Shown piece by piece: positions 25,734-38,419 of a stretch of DNA of 64,000 bases. Position 1 is the first letter of the stretch; every line of letters begins with the position of its first letter. The notes beneath the pieces were generated by a model that did not search any database, was not told the origin of the DNA, and saw only the letters and a program-made list of their open reading frames with translations. The DNA comes from Xylogone sp. PMI_703. Taxonomy: Eukaryota > Ascomycota > Leotiomycetes. A program made the translations under genes and the position numbers. The stretch covers positions 5,766,001 to 5,830,000 of the forward strand of contig JAJTUQ010000004.1 in assembly GCA_021399445.1 (NCBI GenBank), written 5' to 3'.

Positions 25734-26936
25734 TTACCTCTGTTCCTGCTTTGCGAATATGCCTTCCCGATCTGAATCAAGACACTCTAGTGGTGTACTG
25801 TCTCTGCGCCGTTTCCTTACCCAAGGTTTGGTGCTCCTGACCCGCCCTTCACCTTGTTTTATTCTCCTGGCTTTAACTTCGGCACGCTCGAGAAAGGTAA
25901 ATAATGTCTCCGCTGAGATGTGTATATTCTGGGTCAGATCAGCGAATTCCGCACCAAAAGCCTCGGTGCCAAAATCCTCCAGTCGTAGTTGCAGACTGGC
26001 TTGGGGGTGAGCGACAAGGTTTCCTTCATCATCACGGAAGAGCTAAGAGCGTCAGACAAAATCTTTTCAAGTGTATGTTGGCACAAATACCTGGGCTGTA
26101 ACTGTCCGTACAGCTAATAATTCCTTCTCTCCCACATCATTAGTCCCAATACCTGGACGCCAAATTGAAATGGATGCTCTCTTGCTTCTTTCTTCCTCAA
26201 TATCGATGCCAATTACAACGCGGATATCCGCGTTCGACCCAAGAATATACTCATTTGCTAATCTTGAAAGATCCTTCCTCTTTTGTGAGTAGGATAGCTC
26301 AACGATGACGCCCGGATATTGTGCTTCAAAGTGTTGGAATGAGGCATCCGGCTGATGTGAACCGTATTCAGTATCCTCAAACTCAATTTCTGCAGACGCA
26401 CTGTTTTCTAAGTTTGCCGCAAATATCGCCGAGGAACTACCACTTAGGACAATTAAGCTTAACTGGCGCAAGATTTCTTGTGTGATATAAGATACGAGAC
26501 TTTGGTGCAATGTACCTGGCAGTCGGAGGACATATAACTTGGCTGATGGGAAGTAATCGTGTCTGCCATCATATTAGCCAGATAGCGCTACATGTGCGCC
26601 CTATACACACCGAACTTTGTGTACGTGGTGATCCCAAAGATCAACTTTTCGGAGGTGATGCTGAAGGCCTCTGTACACCCAAATAAGAATACCAAAAATT
26701 CCTGACTTTGCCTATATAAAATAAAAACATGAAAAACCAAAAATTGATTCATACGCATTTAACGAAAATCGAAGCCAGTGCCCTTCAGCAGGGAGACTAT
26801 ATCCGTCTCTATGCCGTCTAATCACTGCAAGAATCTGTGAGATAGATGTCGATGTCCTCTCCTCAGTCGCAGGAGGCGTTGGGGGACTCGTAAAGCTTTC
26901 GGGGGGAGTAGTTTGCAATAATTGCTGCGCGCTCAT
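25734..26936 (-). CDS. Fungal hypothetical protein, possible PD-(D/E)XK (Uma2-like) nuclease fold
   Basis: Four exons on the reverse strand, 26936-26755, 26670-26611, 26562-26091 and 26042-25734, give 340 aa in exact frame. The N-terminus is Pro/Ser/Thr-rich (SPPTPPATEERTSTSISQIL). Residues about 72-95 read DLWDHHVHKVRHDYFPSAKL across an exon join. The core has PDASFQHFEAQYPGVIVELS then YSQKRKDLSRLANEYILGS. The order PD-A...(hydrophobic)-E-x-S...D...K/R...Y resembles the Uma2-type restriction-endonuclease-like fold, with acidic PD and E as candidate metal ligands. The rest (RVVIGIDIE, LFRDDEGNLVAHPQASLQL) matches an abundant fungal family I recall without a known function. The last codon could instead be a splice donor (AGGTAAGC). 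It sits at the edge of an AT-rich block. Confidence 0.72.
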
Positions 26937-29900
26937 AATAGAATTCAGGGGATGTTCGAGATTGCAATTTATTGTTGGATAAGCTGCACCTGGACAGGGG
27001 GCAGCATTTTGTTACTGTATTGATGTTATCGTCAACAAATTAGGAGTAGTTACGATCGAACTCGCTGGCGGAACAGAGCTCTCCCGTTCCGAGCTCCTTG
27101 CCCGTACCAAGCCACAGCATGAACCCATTGGGGTGCGGGGTCATGCTGCACTAACCAAAAGTCGCTACCCGTAGTCTAATTGTAATGTGCACACAAGGGG
27201 GAAGATTTTCAGCATGGGGTAGAACCCTTTCATAGGTATTACAGTGGTGAAGAGCTTGATATTAGGCTACAGGAAGAGATTCCGAGCCGCTAGAAAGGGG
27301 GGTTTCTGCTCAATAAGCGCAATGACAACGATATAAAAGCAATTCTCTAGAAGTCTCTAGTGAGAGGGCTTCAAGATGTTCACAAACACAACGCAAAGAC
27401 TATGGAAAAGAAGCGTAAATGTTAAGTCCTCGTTTACAGTCACAAAAATACCCATCTTGTTATCCTTGCAATAGAATAGTTATTAGGTTTTCATATCAGT
27501 TGATTGAACTCATGGAATTGTGTTGCTCAAAGGAGACATGGACAACGAGATGAAGGATATATCTTATGGCTTTCACAAATTTTGAGATGAATGAAATTGG
27601 CTATCCTAAAATAAGCTAAGTAGAGCTAATCTTGCGATATTCTCTAGGCCTTCTTACTGCAACTGAATAATAGTCAGCCTGGTTCATTAGTATAAAAGTT
27701 CACGTAAATCTTCTAATAGTTATACTTGTGGACCTGTGTTTCTAATGTCTCTTTTTATCATCTAATAGCAGTGATTTATTTATAACCTAGTAGGCAATTA
27801 GTTTTAATGCCCTATAGAGTTTGGAAATACTGATTCGATTTCCCCGCAAACACATTCCCAATGGTATGCCCGACCATTATCGATGGGGTTAACATTATCA
27901 CAATTATATTCATATGATCCGCTAGACTCCCCAGTTATAAATATGCTACAAAATTTGATGCCACATGATATGCTATAGATATTTTAATACCACGGTATGT
28001 CTCACCGCGCAGGATGCTTTCGAATCTTAAGAAGATGACCCCTTTGCCGGGTGTGGATATACTTTCTATATGCTTGCACTTCATGTAGTGGCCAGTTTAC
28101 AGGTAGGGTATTTCTCCAGTTAAGAATTACTTTGCTGATAGATATACGCAGATTCTGCTTTTCCTTAGCAACGAATTTGATACTAGCTATGAGTCGTATT
28201 GATTCACTTCGAGTAAAGTTATTCTAGACAGTGAATCTTGCGTTCCAATTCAATCACAAATTCTAAAGTGTCTGACTAGATTGACCACATGGTTGATTCA
28301 CTAAGGACCAAAGGGACATACTTAACCGTCAGCCAACCCACCTATATTTCATAATTGAGCAAATTTGAGATACTATTCACTCTCTCAGTTGTTTAACAAA
28401 AATCCACACAATTCACGTAAACACATAACCCCACCAGCAATTCTATACGGAAGAACTGGCGGGCTGCGCACCGCTTTCACTCCAAAGATAATTGTGAGTT
28501 CGAGAAGGAGCCTAGATGAGTTTACAATAGGGAATAATCGCCGCCACAGATCGGCCTGGGATTGAGACTATATATTTATCTGTTCAGCCGTCGGAAAGGC
28601 AGTAGTTATGAATGCACCTTGCTTTGGGGAAGAAGGATTCACAGATCCCAAGTCAGACCGAGTAATGTTAGAATGCTGAATTTTAATGGATATAATTAAC
28701 GTACTATCATAGAATCCTCTGTATAGACCAGTCAAGAACTGGAACGAAGCGATGATCATGTGTTATAATCAGTTGCTGACGAGGGACAGCTTTATCATCT
28801 ATTTTCGGTTGGACGACTACGGTAGCTTGGTAAGTTATAGTTGAGCTGTATTAATAAGTTCGGATGACATTGAGTTGCTGACCGGTGATATAGGGACGTA
28901 GTGGTCGATGAAGAAATTTTCAATGGAATGATCAAATGGGAATTAAAGACTCGTAGCTGTTCTTCAATTTCTGGGCCATATAATTCTGCATAATCTAAGG
29001 CAGTTTATAACAAGGAAGGGACTACGACCAGTGTAGAGCTTTAGATTGACAACAATGCAGCATCGCTTGGTACTATAGCAACCCCTACGTTCATGAAGTC
29101 AAAAACCTTCACAAAAGCAAGAAACATGTCAAAACTAATACTGGCACCCACAATGTTTAGTTCGGAATGAGATATCCTGTCTGGTAGAATGCTTTGCGAA
29201 AACGGGAAATGCGTACCACCTTAGAGAACTATCTAGAGTGTTAAAACAGGCTGATGAGGATCTAACCCATGCACCCTCAGCACAGAACAGTGAATGTTGA
29301 GGTTTTACAGATAATGAAGAACAGATAGGCGCAGCTTCATTGGATCCCAACGAACCACGTAAGTCTAATGTTTTATCCAAATATGATATTGAATATTACA
29401 GAAGTCCTAACATCTTACAGTATCGAATGAACAGAAAAGGCTTATCAATCACTTCCAAAACGAATTCTAAAAGGTACGCTTTTGTAATTTATATTTACTC
29501 TGCCACTGTTGTTTGTCCGGGTAAGCTATTCCTGCGCATATATCGCGTGAGGCAATGGCTGACAGGACTAACGGCAACGTCTCCTACACTGTCAAAAAAG
29601 AGTACTATCAACCAAAGAGATCTCTAAGGCAAAGAGTAGATAAAACGCTGAATATATTGTCATTATGGTGTTAATATTTTATTATAGGATTCTATAAGCA
29701 AGTTATACCGATTCACAATCAAGCCAATTGGCCCTATGACCTTACCTCTGAACCATTACAAACAACGACACTCTCCCACCCTCTGCTCGCGCTTCCCTCT
29801 CAATAGGGATCAACCAAAGCTATCTTCGGCATCGGGGATACGCCGAAAAACTCTAATCTGGATGCATCTGATCAGATTTAGTCATGTCTCGTTCTCCTAG

Positions 29901-30950
29901 TGAGAAGGGAATGGTCTCTAAGTATAGTTAGACTGAACTCAGGTACTGAATAAAGAATCCTTTTCATTGAACGAATTATATGAACTCATTACAGGCATAC
30001 CTGCCTTACTGGTAAGAATCTTTCCATAGTCTTAGCTTGATATTTGACTCATCGCAATTACTGATCTTCAGCAGAATAGAAAAATGGAGTTCACCTCTGA
30101 AAATGATCGAGTTGACGCTTCCAGTTATACTCTAGAAATGGGCGGTTCTATTTGAGATGCTCTAGCTAGAAAGCTACTATCAATGTATTCATTCAAGGAG
30201 CAAAGGCAAAGCCCTTCTTAGTTTGTAAAAGTGCCTTGCAAGCTTTGAAACCAACGGATCAGGGATCTCGAAGCAATACATCAGAAAGAGATCGATGAAA
30301 CGGATCAGCTTATACGCACTCTTCAGTTAGATCTCACTAAAGCTGAGAACTAGAAGACTGAGTAAGTAAGCAATTCAAATTAGATCATAACTAATCTAAT
30401 TTTCAAGTTATGATAACATGAGAAGATGCTACAAAGGTAATGATAAGTTTAAGCTAGAACGAGATATATTTGAAAGTTAGGTTTCTTCATTGAACAAGTT
30501 AGTGAGCTTAGCTTCATTATTATAATTAGATATCTTTGGATATTTTACTATTTTGCTATTTTGCTATTATAGTCCGAGTCAACTACAATAATGAAGGCTA
30601 CGTGGATTGGTTTATGGATTCGGAGGTACAAGATACGTACTACAGAAGTCCTGTCTTGCTCCAATTCATTATTACAAAATTATCAATTAAAAAGCACAGA
30701 GACAGAATCGCAATTAATCACAACAAACCTCCAACCAACGCCTCAATCAGCCCAGAACCCGACAAAACAGAATGATTGGAAGACCTCAACTCGCAAGGTA
30801 CGCCAAAACAGGGAGGTATAAGCAACATCCATGCAAAAGGATCTCAAACTCAAAAACCTAATTTCTATCACTTCCAAGTGGCAGCGGCGGCTGACTTCCA
30901 TAACATGCCCTATCGTCCGGATGTAACCATGTAACGTAAAGAAGGCCAAA
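26937..30950. other. AT-rich, stop-riddled 4-kb block
   Basis: There are no frames above about 95 codons and none resemble a protein I know. TA-rich words dominate, and GC drops compared with flanking genes. This composition fits repeat-induced point mutation of old transposons in filamentous ascomycetes, but I cannot name a transposon family here. No terminal repeats were found by eye. Confidence 0.45.
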
Positions 30951-31648
30951 AGAAAAAAAAAGAATCACGCAACCGAAAGCAGCTCGTAAACTCTAAACGA
31001 ACATAACACCGGAGAATCGACCAGGTTCAAGGGGATATATGGAGAAGGGAGAAAGAAAAAAAAAGGAATGAATATCGCAATCAAGGATGGTGAACCCGAG
31101 ATTTTAAGCGGCATGGGAGAAGTGAGAGGAATCAGGTACAAGGGAAAGAAAAATTTTTTTAGAGAAACAAAAAAGAAAAGAAGAAGAGATCTGGAATGGC
31201 TGCCACGCTGTACAGGGATCCATATTTTAGGATTTACTTATTCCTCTTCTAAAAATGTGTATATTCGCGATATTAGTGGTTGGTATACGCATGGTACGAT
31301 ATGCAATGCAGGTCGAGACGCAGAGAAAAAATAAATAAATAAAAAAACAAAGATTGAAAGTACCAGAAATTAGCAAAAGGAATGAATATGGGACCATATG
31401 GAAAAGGAAGGTCACATTGTTTGATGATGCGTAGTAAGTACTCGTAAAGCGCAAGGTAAAAAAATTGTACAGTGATTTTTTTTCTGGCTCTCTTGGTGCA
31501 CACGTGCGAAGGAGGGACCTCACCGTCTATCCGAGGTAGGACAAAAAAAAGGAAAAAAATGGGAAACGAAGGTGGAAAAAGACCAAAAAAAAGCCTCAAT
31601 TTCTGTACAGAACGACGAGAGATGAGGAAAAAAACTGGAGTTGTTACT

Positions 31649-31674
31649 GTACGTGTACTTGTACTGTGTTGTAC
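31649..31674. repeat. GTAC cluster (4 in 26 bp)
   Basis: GTAC occurs at 31649, 31655, 31661 and 31671, within an alternating TGTACGTGTACTTGTAC pattern. The function is unknown. Confidence 0.7.
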
Positions 31675-32171
31675 ACGTGTAAGAGCGCCCTGGAAAGGAG
31701 GGAAAAAAAGAAGAAGAGGCTGGGCGCCGCAGCAGCAAAAACACAGCACAATACAGCACAGCGGAAGTCGCCGTGTTCCTCCGCAAGGAAGTAAAAAATC
31801 CTCAGTACTCTGTACGTAGCATTCCTTTACCAGGTACCACTTTCACGGGCTGTGCCCTTGACGACATCCATCCAAGGGGAAAGTCTAATCTAAGCTAAAG
31901 ACTACGGAATTCCATGACAAAGGAGGCTCTACCGTAGTTTAGGTTTTGAGTTTTGATTTCCCACCCTGCCCTGTCCTTCATAGATGACATGCAGGTGAGT
32001 CAAAACCAAAGGTCAAAGAGTGAGATTGGGAAAGGGTTAGGGGAAGGTGGACGCGGTCCCTGATCAGACATGCTGTGGTTAAAGAAATTAGATAGGGGGC
32101 GGATTGAGATCTGAGCAAGCACGCAGGTAGGCAAGTCCAGTATCGGCAGATCAACCAGAAAATACAGTAGA

Positions 32172-32202
32172 GTACGGTACATTACTGTACTGTAGCCGGT
32201 AC
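32172..32202. repeat. GTAC cluster (4 in 31 bp)
   Basis: GTAC occurs at 32172, 32177, 32187 and 32199; the neighbouring words are CTGTACTGTAG and GCCGGTACCG. Confidence 0.7.
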
Positions 32203-35081
32203 CGTTACCAGACAATGCAGGTGAAAGCACGGCCATCCGTCCCAATTTCTCTCTCCTCGTCCTCCTTTTACTTTCCACGAACGGATGTACCGTGCCTCAA
32301 ATGTTATACTGGTACCTTCCGAGCACAATCAAAGCTAATGGCTAGCCATTGTACGGCTGTAGACGCTACGGCCAATCATGGAAGCGATGGAGCGATGGCA
32401 ACGACAACGGCAACGGCAATAGCGATGATGATGACGATGAGATACCGTACTCCAATGGCCCGCGGTTCTCGGCCTGCCTCAGATCTGGGATCTCGCTTCC
32501 TCGCCATCGGGATATTTTCCCACCTTCCCATGGTGAGACAACGACGGCTTTGCCGTTATCTGGATGGGAAGCGGGACGTCCTCTCCAATCGGAGGAAGGA
32601 TGCGAACTAAAATACCGAGCAAGGAACGGCGGAACGATCAAAGATGGAAAGATTGGTGAGAGTGGAAGGATTGGAAGGAGCATGGAAGCAGAGAAAGGGG
32701 AGAAGAAGACGGGAAGAGAAGAGAGGTTGAACCACTCACAAGTCCTGAAACGCGAGAACGTTGAAACGAGACGAAATGAAACGAAACGGAGCCAGACCGA
32801 AAGGGAGAAGGGGGAACGGAGGAATCTAACGAATTACGTAGGTGAGATAGTCCCCGAACGGTGCTGCAGGCCGTTCTGGAGTAGCTCCAGCGGCCGGATG
32901 GAGAAAGGTGGGAGACGGTGGGAAGTGGGAGGAAGCATCGTGGTTGGTTTAGAACTACCGTACTTTAATTAGTGATTGCGCGTTTTTGCCTGCACGACGG
33001 CAGTTTAGAGAGGAAGGCCCTGACAAATCGGGGCTTACACGTACTTTGGAGTTAGAGGCGGACCAACGTCCCCACAGAGGCAAATATCTCATCCAGCGCT
33101 TTCGCTCGATCTCTCTCTCTCTCTGATTATTATATGATGCGGTGTTGTATAGTGGTAGGCTTGCTCGTCTAAAATAGTGCTTAGCACAAAGGACATTAAG
33201 CTGGACCCGATGGATGGGGTTGCCTTTTTACTATTGCATGTGCAGCCGGACTATTGACATGGATTATCCAGCATCTAAGCTGTGGTCGGTTCTCGGTTTG
33301 ACTGGGGGAAAAATCACACATCACATCAGACGTGTAATCTGTAGATGGAGTTCCGTAGTTGTCCTGTTACTGTGCACAGTAGAAGTAAATTTGTTCCTTC
33401 ACTTCTTGACCGAATTGTACACAGCTTGACGGACAAATCCAATAGGCTAATGACGCGCAATAACGGACTCGTTTGTCTGGACCACAGACGGGCAAGTAGG
33501 CGAAAAAGCCATTGTCGGTCTGGACAACCCCAGGCAAGGTGGGAAAAAGCAAGTTTCTCTGCCTCTTGTGGCCTCTCTCTGTATCGTCGACAACTCCCGC
33601 CAAAAGACGATGCCAATTCACAGCGTCTTTTCTGTCGCACGGCATTCAAGAACCGACGCCAGCCCCATCCAATGTATTGGCTCAAAGCTGTGTACAGCAT
33701 AATACCGTACAGCACAACCAGTGTTGCATTTTTGTTCTCGATTTTGCTTCTTTCGGTTCACCCGCTTTCCGAGCTGCACAGGAATCTCTTCTTATTCCTC
33801 TTTGCAGTAATTGCACGAAGCCTTCGGACCCGAAAGCCTCAAGATCTTCGTTTTTCCAAACGGTCGTTTGTACGTACGTGCCCCCTCGTTGGGCACGAAT
33901 CCGATCCTCTCAAGATCTCACCGTTTACCCCAACTAGTTAGTTGGCTCTACCACTTTGAGCATGCCATTTTCATGTCACACCTGCCACAATGGCATTCAG
34001 TCACATTTTGATCCACAGGCCCTCATAAGAAACGAGCCATAAATGTGATAGAAAGGTTGTCAAAGGGACCACGCGCTTCCTTCCTTTCCTGCAGGCTAGT
34101 GTGTGCACATGTACTGTAGAGATTGGGGGCGTGATATCGTCGCAACGAGATGGGGCATCTGGGCAAATAGTACAGTAAATGTACCGGGTACAATGCCGTG
34201 ACCGTGACATGTAATCTTACCGTCTGGATCCCGGTTGATCGCAGGCTGGTCCAACGACTGGCTCGTTTTCCCTTCCCTCTTCGATTAATTAAAATCTGCG
34301 TGTAGATCTGTCACCCCCGCCAAGTCCGTGATCGAGAGAGGGGATTGGATTGGGGATGCACCAGCAAGAAAACGCTCGGCCCTTGGTTTGTTATTTACCC
34401 TTTCCTTCCCCTTGTCTGAGATGGGCGAGATGCCATGGGTTGATAGGTTGGTAATCAGCGTTTGGTTGCAGTGGTTGGCCAAACTATATTTCCGCGTCTC
34501 CGGATCTGCCGTGTAGTGCTGTTAAGGTAAGGTCAGCATTGTTTACACGCACTCTTACCCAGCACCTTAATGCTCCGTCGTTAATACTACGTAGTGTTAT
34601 GGTAGTATCTGATATTCTCCAGGATCGATCGCGATTGTGTGATCACTTCTTCTTTTGCCACAAAGGTAATTGAAGCGGGCTGGGCTGTGGATGTGACGCT
34701 GGATATGTCTCTGTACATCATCAGCTTGACGCTTTTATTCACAGCTGTAGCGCATCGTGATCATCTATCAATATTTTGCAGCCCCAGATCCTTCGTCCGA
34801 TAGCTGTGGCTGGATATCACCGCAATTTGCCGTCTTGGGAGCAGAGCAAACACGAAGGACTCGGCTTTGCACATCGTCGTTCTCTGGGACTCGTAGGAGG
34901 CGCTCCTTGACTCCTGCAACACACGGCAAATCTCTGTTCAGGCTTTTCCCGGCGTGCTGGAGACGAAGGAATATGATATGATGTTATTGGTGGCGGTGGG
35001 GTTGGTTTTCAGCTCGCGAGCCATTTTGCATGCGCAATCGTGCAGCTGTTGCGGGCACGGAAGGGAGCTCATGTAGGATGT

Positions 35082-35126
35082 GTACCTGTACCTGTACTTG
35101 CACTTGTACCGGACAAGTACCGTACA
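35082..35126. repeat. GTAC cluster (6 in about 45 bp)
   Basis: Three tandem six-base steps (TGTACC-TGTACC-TGTACT) are followed by an inverted pair ACTTGTACCGGACAAGT and a further CCGTACATG. This is the densest GTAC cluster in the window. Confidence 0.75.
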
Positions 35127-38100
35127 TGCGCCTCTGCCACACGGTGTTGTACAGAAAAGTTTCTTGGTGATGGCGCGGTACTGATTTGGGTAACCTTACA
35201 CGCGTTCTGGTTCTTGCAGTACATCCGGCGCCATTATTATTGCACCAGCTCGCACCAACTCGTGGTTGCCATGAACGGAGGTAACGAAGAGCAGCTCCAT
35301 TGTCCGACGGCCCTCTTATTCCCGTAGCATCGCACGAACTATCTCTCGTACAAAAAAATATCGTGGCAGTAATCACTACTAATCAGTCCTCCGTGCCGCG
35401 CCATCTTCGGCTTTTCTGAATAATACTACAAAATATTGGGTGAGGTCTCCATTGAACTGGTTAGTCAGCGCTGCTTTCCCAAGCAAGTGCTCACGGTACT
35501 GTACCACTCCCGGGTGGGTTCAATATCTACCTTCCCCGTACAGCCCTACCACATCTCCCTTACCTTCCGCGACGAGAACGCCCATCCGGGTATCTCTTAC
35601 GAATTTGCTCGCCACGCGCGCCATCCTGGCCCCTGGTTCGTGTGGCAGCAAAAGGCCTGGCGGAAGGAAGGGATCCCGGTCGGCGATGGTTGATCTCTGA
35701 GCATCGGGCTAGTGTGGGCATTGTGTGTGGGCTGGCCCATCTTCCCCACAGCAGGCGTTCATCAGCTTTCGTCTTAGTTGCGTCGTCTCCGACTTCGTAC
35801 CGAGCCGTCTTCAGCTGAGGTCTGGAGCGCCTCTTTCCGGGTCCTCTGGTCCTTTGGGGGAGGTGTTTGGTGTTTGTCAGAGCCTTCTCTCCTGCGTTTG
35901 AAGCTACCGTATCAGATCCTTTCGGCGACCTCTGTATCAAATACGGAGATTCGTGAGGTGCAAATATAGATCATGCAAGCCCCTATGTAGCCCAGCCACA
36001 AAACGGGATACTGTAGTCCCCGTATCGGTATTAAGATGGATATTGCCGCATTATTACTTCAGGTCCTTCTGTCGACCACACACCGTCTGTCTTGTGCTGT
36101 ACTGTACTGTATGTTCCGTATCGAGTGGTCACCACATGACGACGATCGGGGAGGTATGCGATCGAGACTCCCATTCTCGCCCATCGCCCATCTCCTTAGG
36201 CATTACTGCGTAATAACGGTATCTATGATCGACATGATAGCGCAACGGCACCTCCCATTGTTGGCCCTTTGCTGCTGGTCAGATGACCTTGGTCTTGCGA
36301 TATCCGTACTCGCGTCAATTGCCTGGTGGTACTCTCTCACGACTTTTGCTGCGACATCGTAAACATGCACCCCATTATGAGGGGAGATCCAGTTGATCTG
36401 AGATTGCGATCTGTCTGAGCGGCAAGGGGCCATGGCTTATTATCGAGTACGGTGATCTTAATTGATATTGTAATTCACATTTGTTTACCCCGAGTACCGA
36501 CCGGTAGTGAATAGCAAGGAACATGACTGGGAAGCAGAAGGATTCGCACACCATTTTCTGGGCGGTGAGTGGGTTATTGGTATTGGCACCAAACAAGCCT
36601 AACGATAATTCCTGGACTTGAGCAAGCCTAGAACGAAAGCTCGCCAGAAGCGGCTCCCATACCAGCCCAATGTCCAAAACGGGGCTGTAGCTTGTCGTCC
36701 AGTAGAACAACTCACATAACTCTAAGGCCTCGGGATATTCACCGAAAGGTTGTCCCGGTCGCTGTGGCTTTCGCAGTCGCAATGGTTGGGCGAGGGCTCC
36801 CTGCAGGCTTTGCTACAATTTCCATTTCATTGGCAGGCAGCCTGACACTCCCGTCCTCATGAACCCGGCCGTCGATCATTGTTCTGCCCTGGACATGAGC
36901 AAGGTCAGGAAAAGGCTGTTGCTTATTGTTAAGACCCTGTCCAGCCTCGTTGGCTTTGAAGGGTAAAAACGAGCGAAAAGAGGGCGTTTTGGGCTCAATA
37001 GGTCCTCTGCTCTTGCGGTGCTTAGAAAATCTGCCTCATGATTGGAGTGCTTCGGAAATACCGCAAATGCGGTACCTTGGTTTGCCTTGTGGTAAGTAAA
37101 CAAGATGAAGCCGGGTTAAAAAAAGAAACCAAGGCAAGAAATCTCAGCAGATTAAAAAACCACAGACTGCTGAATCTCGTTGGTCGTTTGTGTAATATCA
37201 AATCTCCTTTCTTTCCTATCCCTAACTGTGTAACTACGGTACGCACACTATGGTACGTACCCCCCCACCAAGTAGATCTTGCCACCGGGATAGCCGTCGT
37301 TGCGTTGTGGCACTGCTCGATGCTCTCCCGTTTCCGGTTGCCCTGGCGCTGGCCTAGCAGATCATGATCACCCTCGCATCTGGAGCTTGGCTCTTGCCAT
37401 TGGCGCAGCGACCTTTTAGTGGCGCTGCTTAGCGAAGGCCGATGAGCGATTTCGATGAAGAAGGTCGGGGACAGGCGGGCAGTGGGTGGTTGGGCGTGGT
37501 TGTCCGGAGATGGGGGGTGCTGTGGGAGGTTTCGGTAGTGGTGCGCTGGCCTGGTTGTTTACGAAATGGAAAAAACTTTATTGCTAGATTTGCTGCAGCA
37601 AAACGTATTTTTGACATCAGGGCTGTACCTGCGCATGTCTGTCATATCTGATGGTTTCCATGAATAGATCAATCTACACTTCTTGTTGTGAGCTGGACTG
37701 CACAGTCCAGCTCAATTGTAGACGGTGTTTCCGTCCCTCCGTCACCTTTGCTGTGGTCCAGTTCTGGCCTGGTCTGGGTCTGGTCAATCCTATGACGGAA
37801 GAGATAATGCCGGTGTAGATCCCACGCCAGCAAGCTGCGGCGTAGCAACGGGCATCAACAAGATAGAGTTGTCGTGCTGCGGGCTCTGAGCACCGTTATC
37901 CAGCTGACAACTTTAACAGACGTTCTGCTAAGGAATTGGCCATGTGTGGACATGCTAGACATATCACACACACGGTCAATCTGTCGATAGATTTCCCGAT
38001 ATAGAAGCCAGATTTGGTGATAACAGATGAACCGCATGGGATCGACGAACCAACGGGATCTGGAGACTCGCGCAAATTGCGGCAGCGGCATCCGAAATTG

Positions 38101-38397
38101 ATGATGACAACCTCCTGGACAAGAATCTCCAGCATCGCGTGCAGGTCCCACGGTAGCTGTGGATCTGCCGGAGGGACTAGATGCGTTCATCACGGAGCCA
38201 GCAGCGGCGAACAATGACTGGCTTGCTGGAGGCCTGCTCGAGGCCTGCTGCTGTTGCGAGTCCGAGAGCTTAGACCTCATCCCGGGATTGCTTTGAGGCG
38301 AATGCTACGGTGGGATTGGGCGCCTCGCTAGCGATCACTGCTGTAGAGTTACGGCTCGAGGGTGACTCCTCTCGACGACACCTGTGGAGTTTGGCAT

Positions 38398-38419
38398 GTA
38401 CCAGTACGGTACCTTGTAC
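38398..38419. repeat. GTAC cluster (4 in 22 bp)
   Basis: GTAC occurs at 38398, 38404, 38409 and 38416, in the sequence around CCAGTACGGTACCTTGTAC. Confidence 0.7.

Noticed and set aside
28880..29170. Possible copia-type integrase or RT text (DEEIFNGMIK, DNNAASLGTIATPTFMK)
   Set aside because: The peptide hints are short, broken by stops and lack DDE or YVDD motifs, so I could not support a named transposon.
33133..33180. tRNA-like 5' half (TTGTATAGTGGTAGGC) near 33145
   Set aside because: It resembles the D arm of a Gln or Gly tRNA, but no matching T arm (GGTTCGA box) or acceptor 3' strand follows, so it is not a tRNA gene.
33345..33941. 198-codon forward open frame
   Set aside because: No family resemblance, several competing frames opposite it, and promoter-like GTAC sequence around it.
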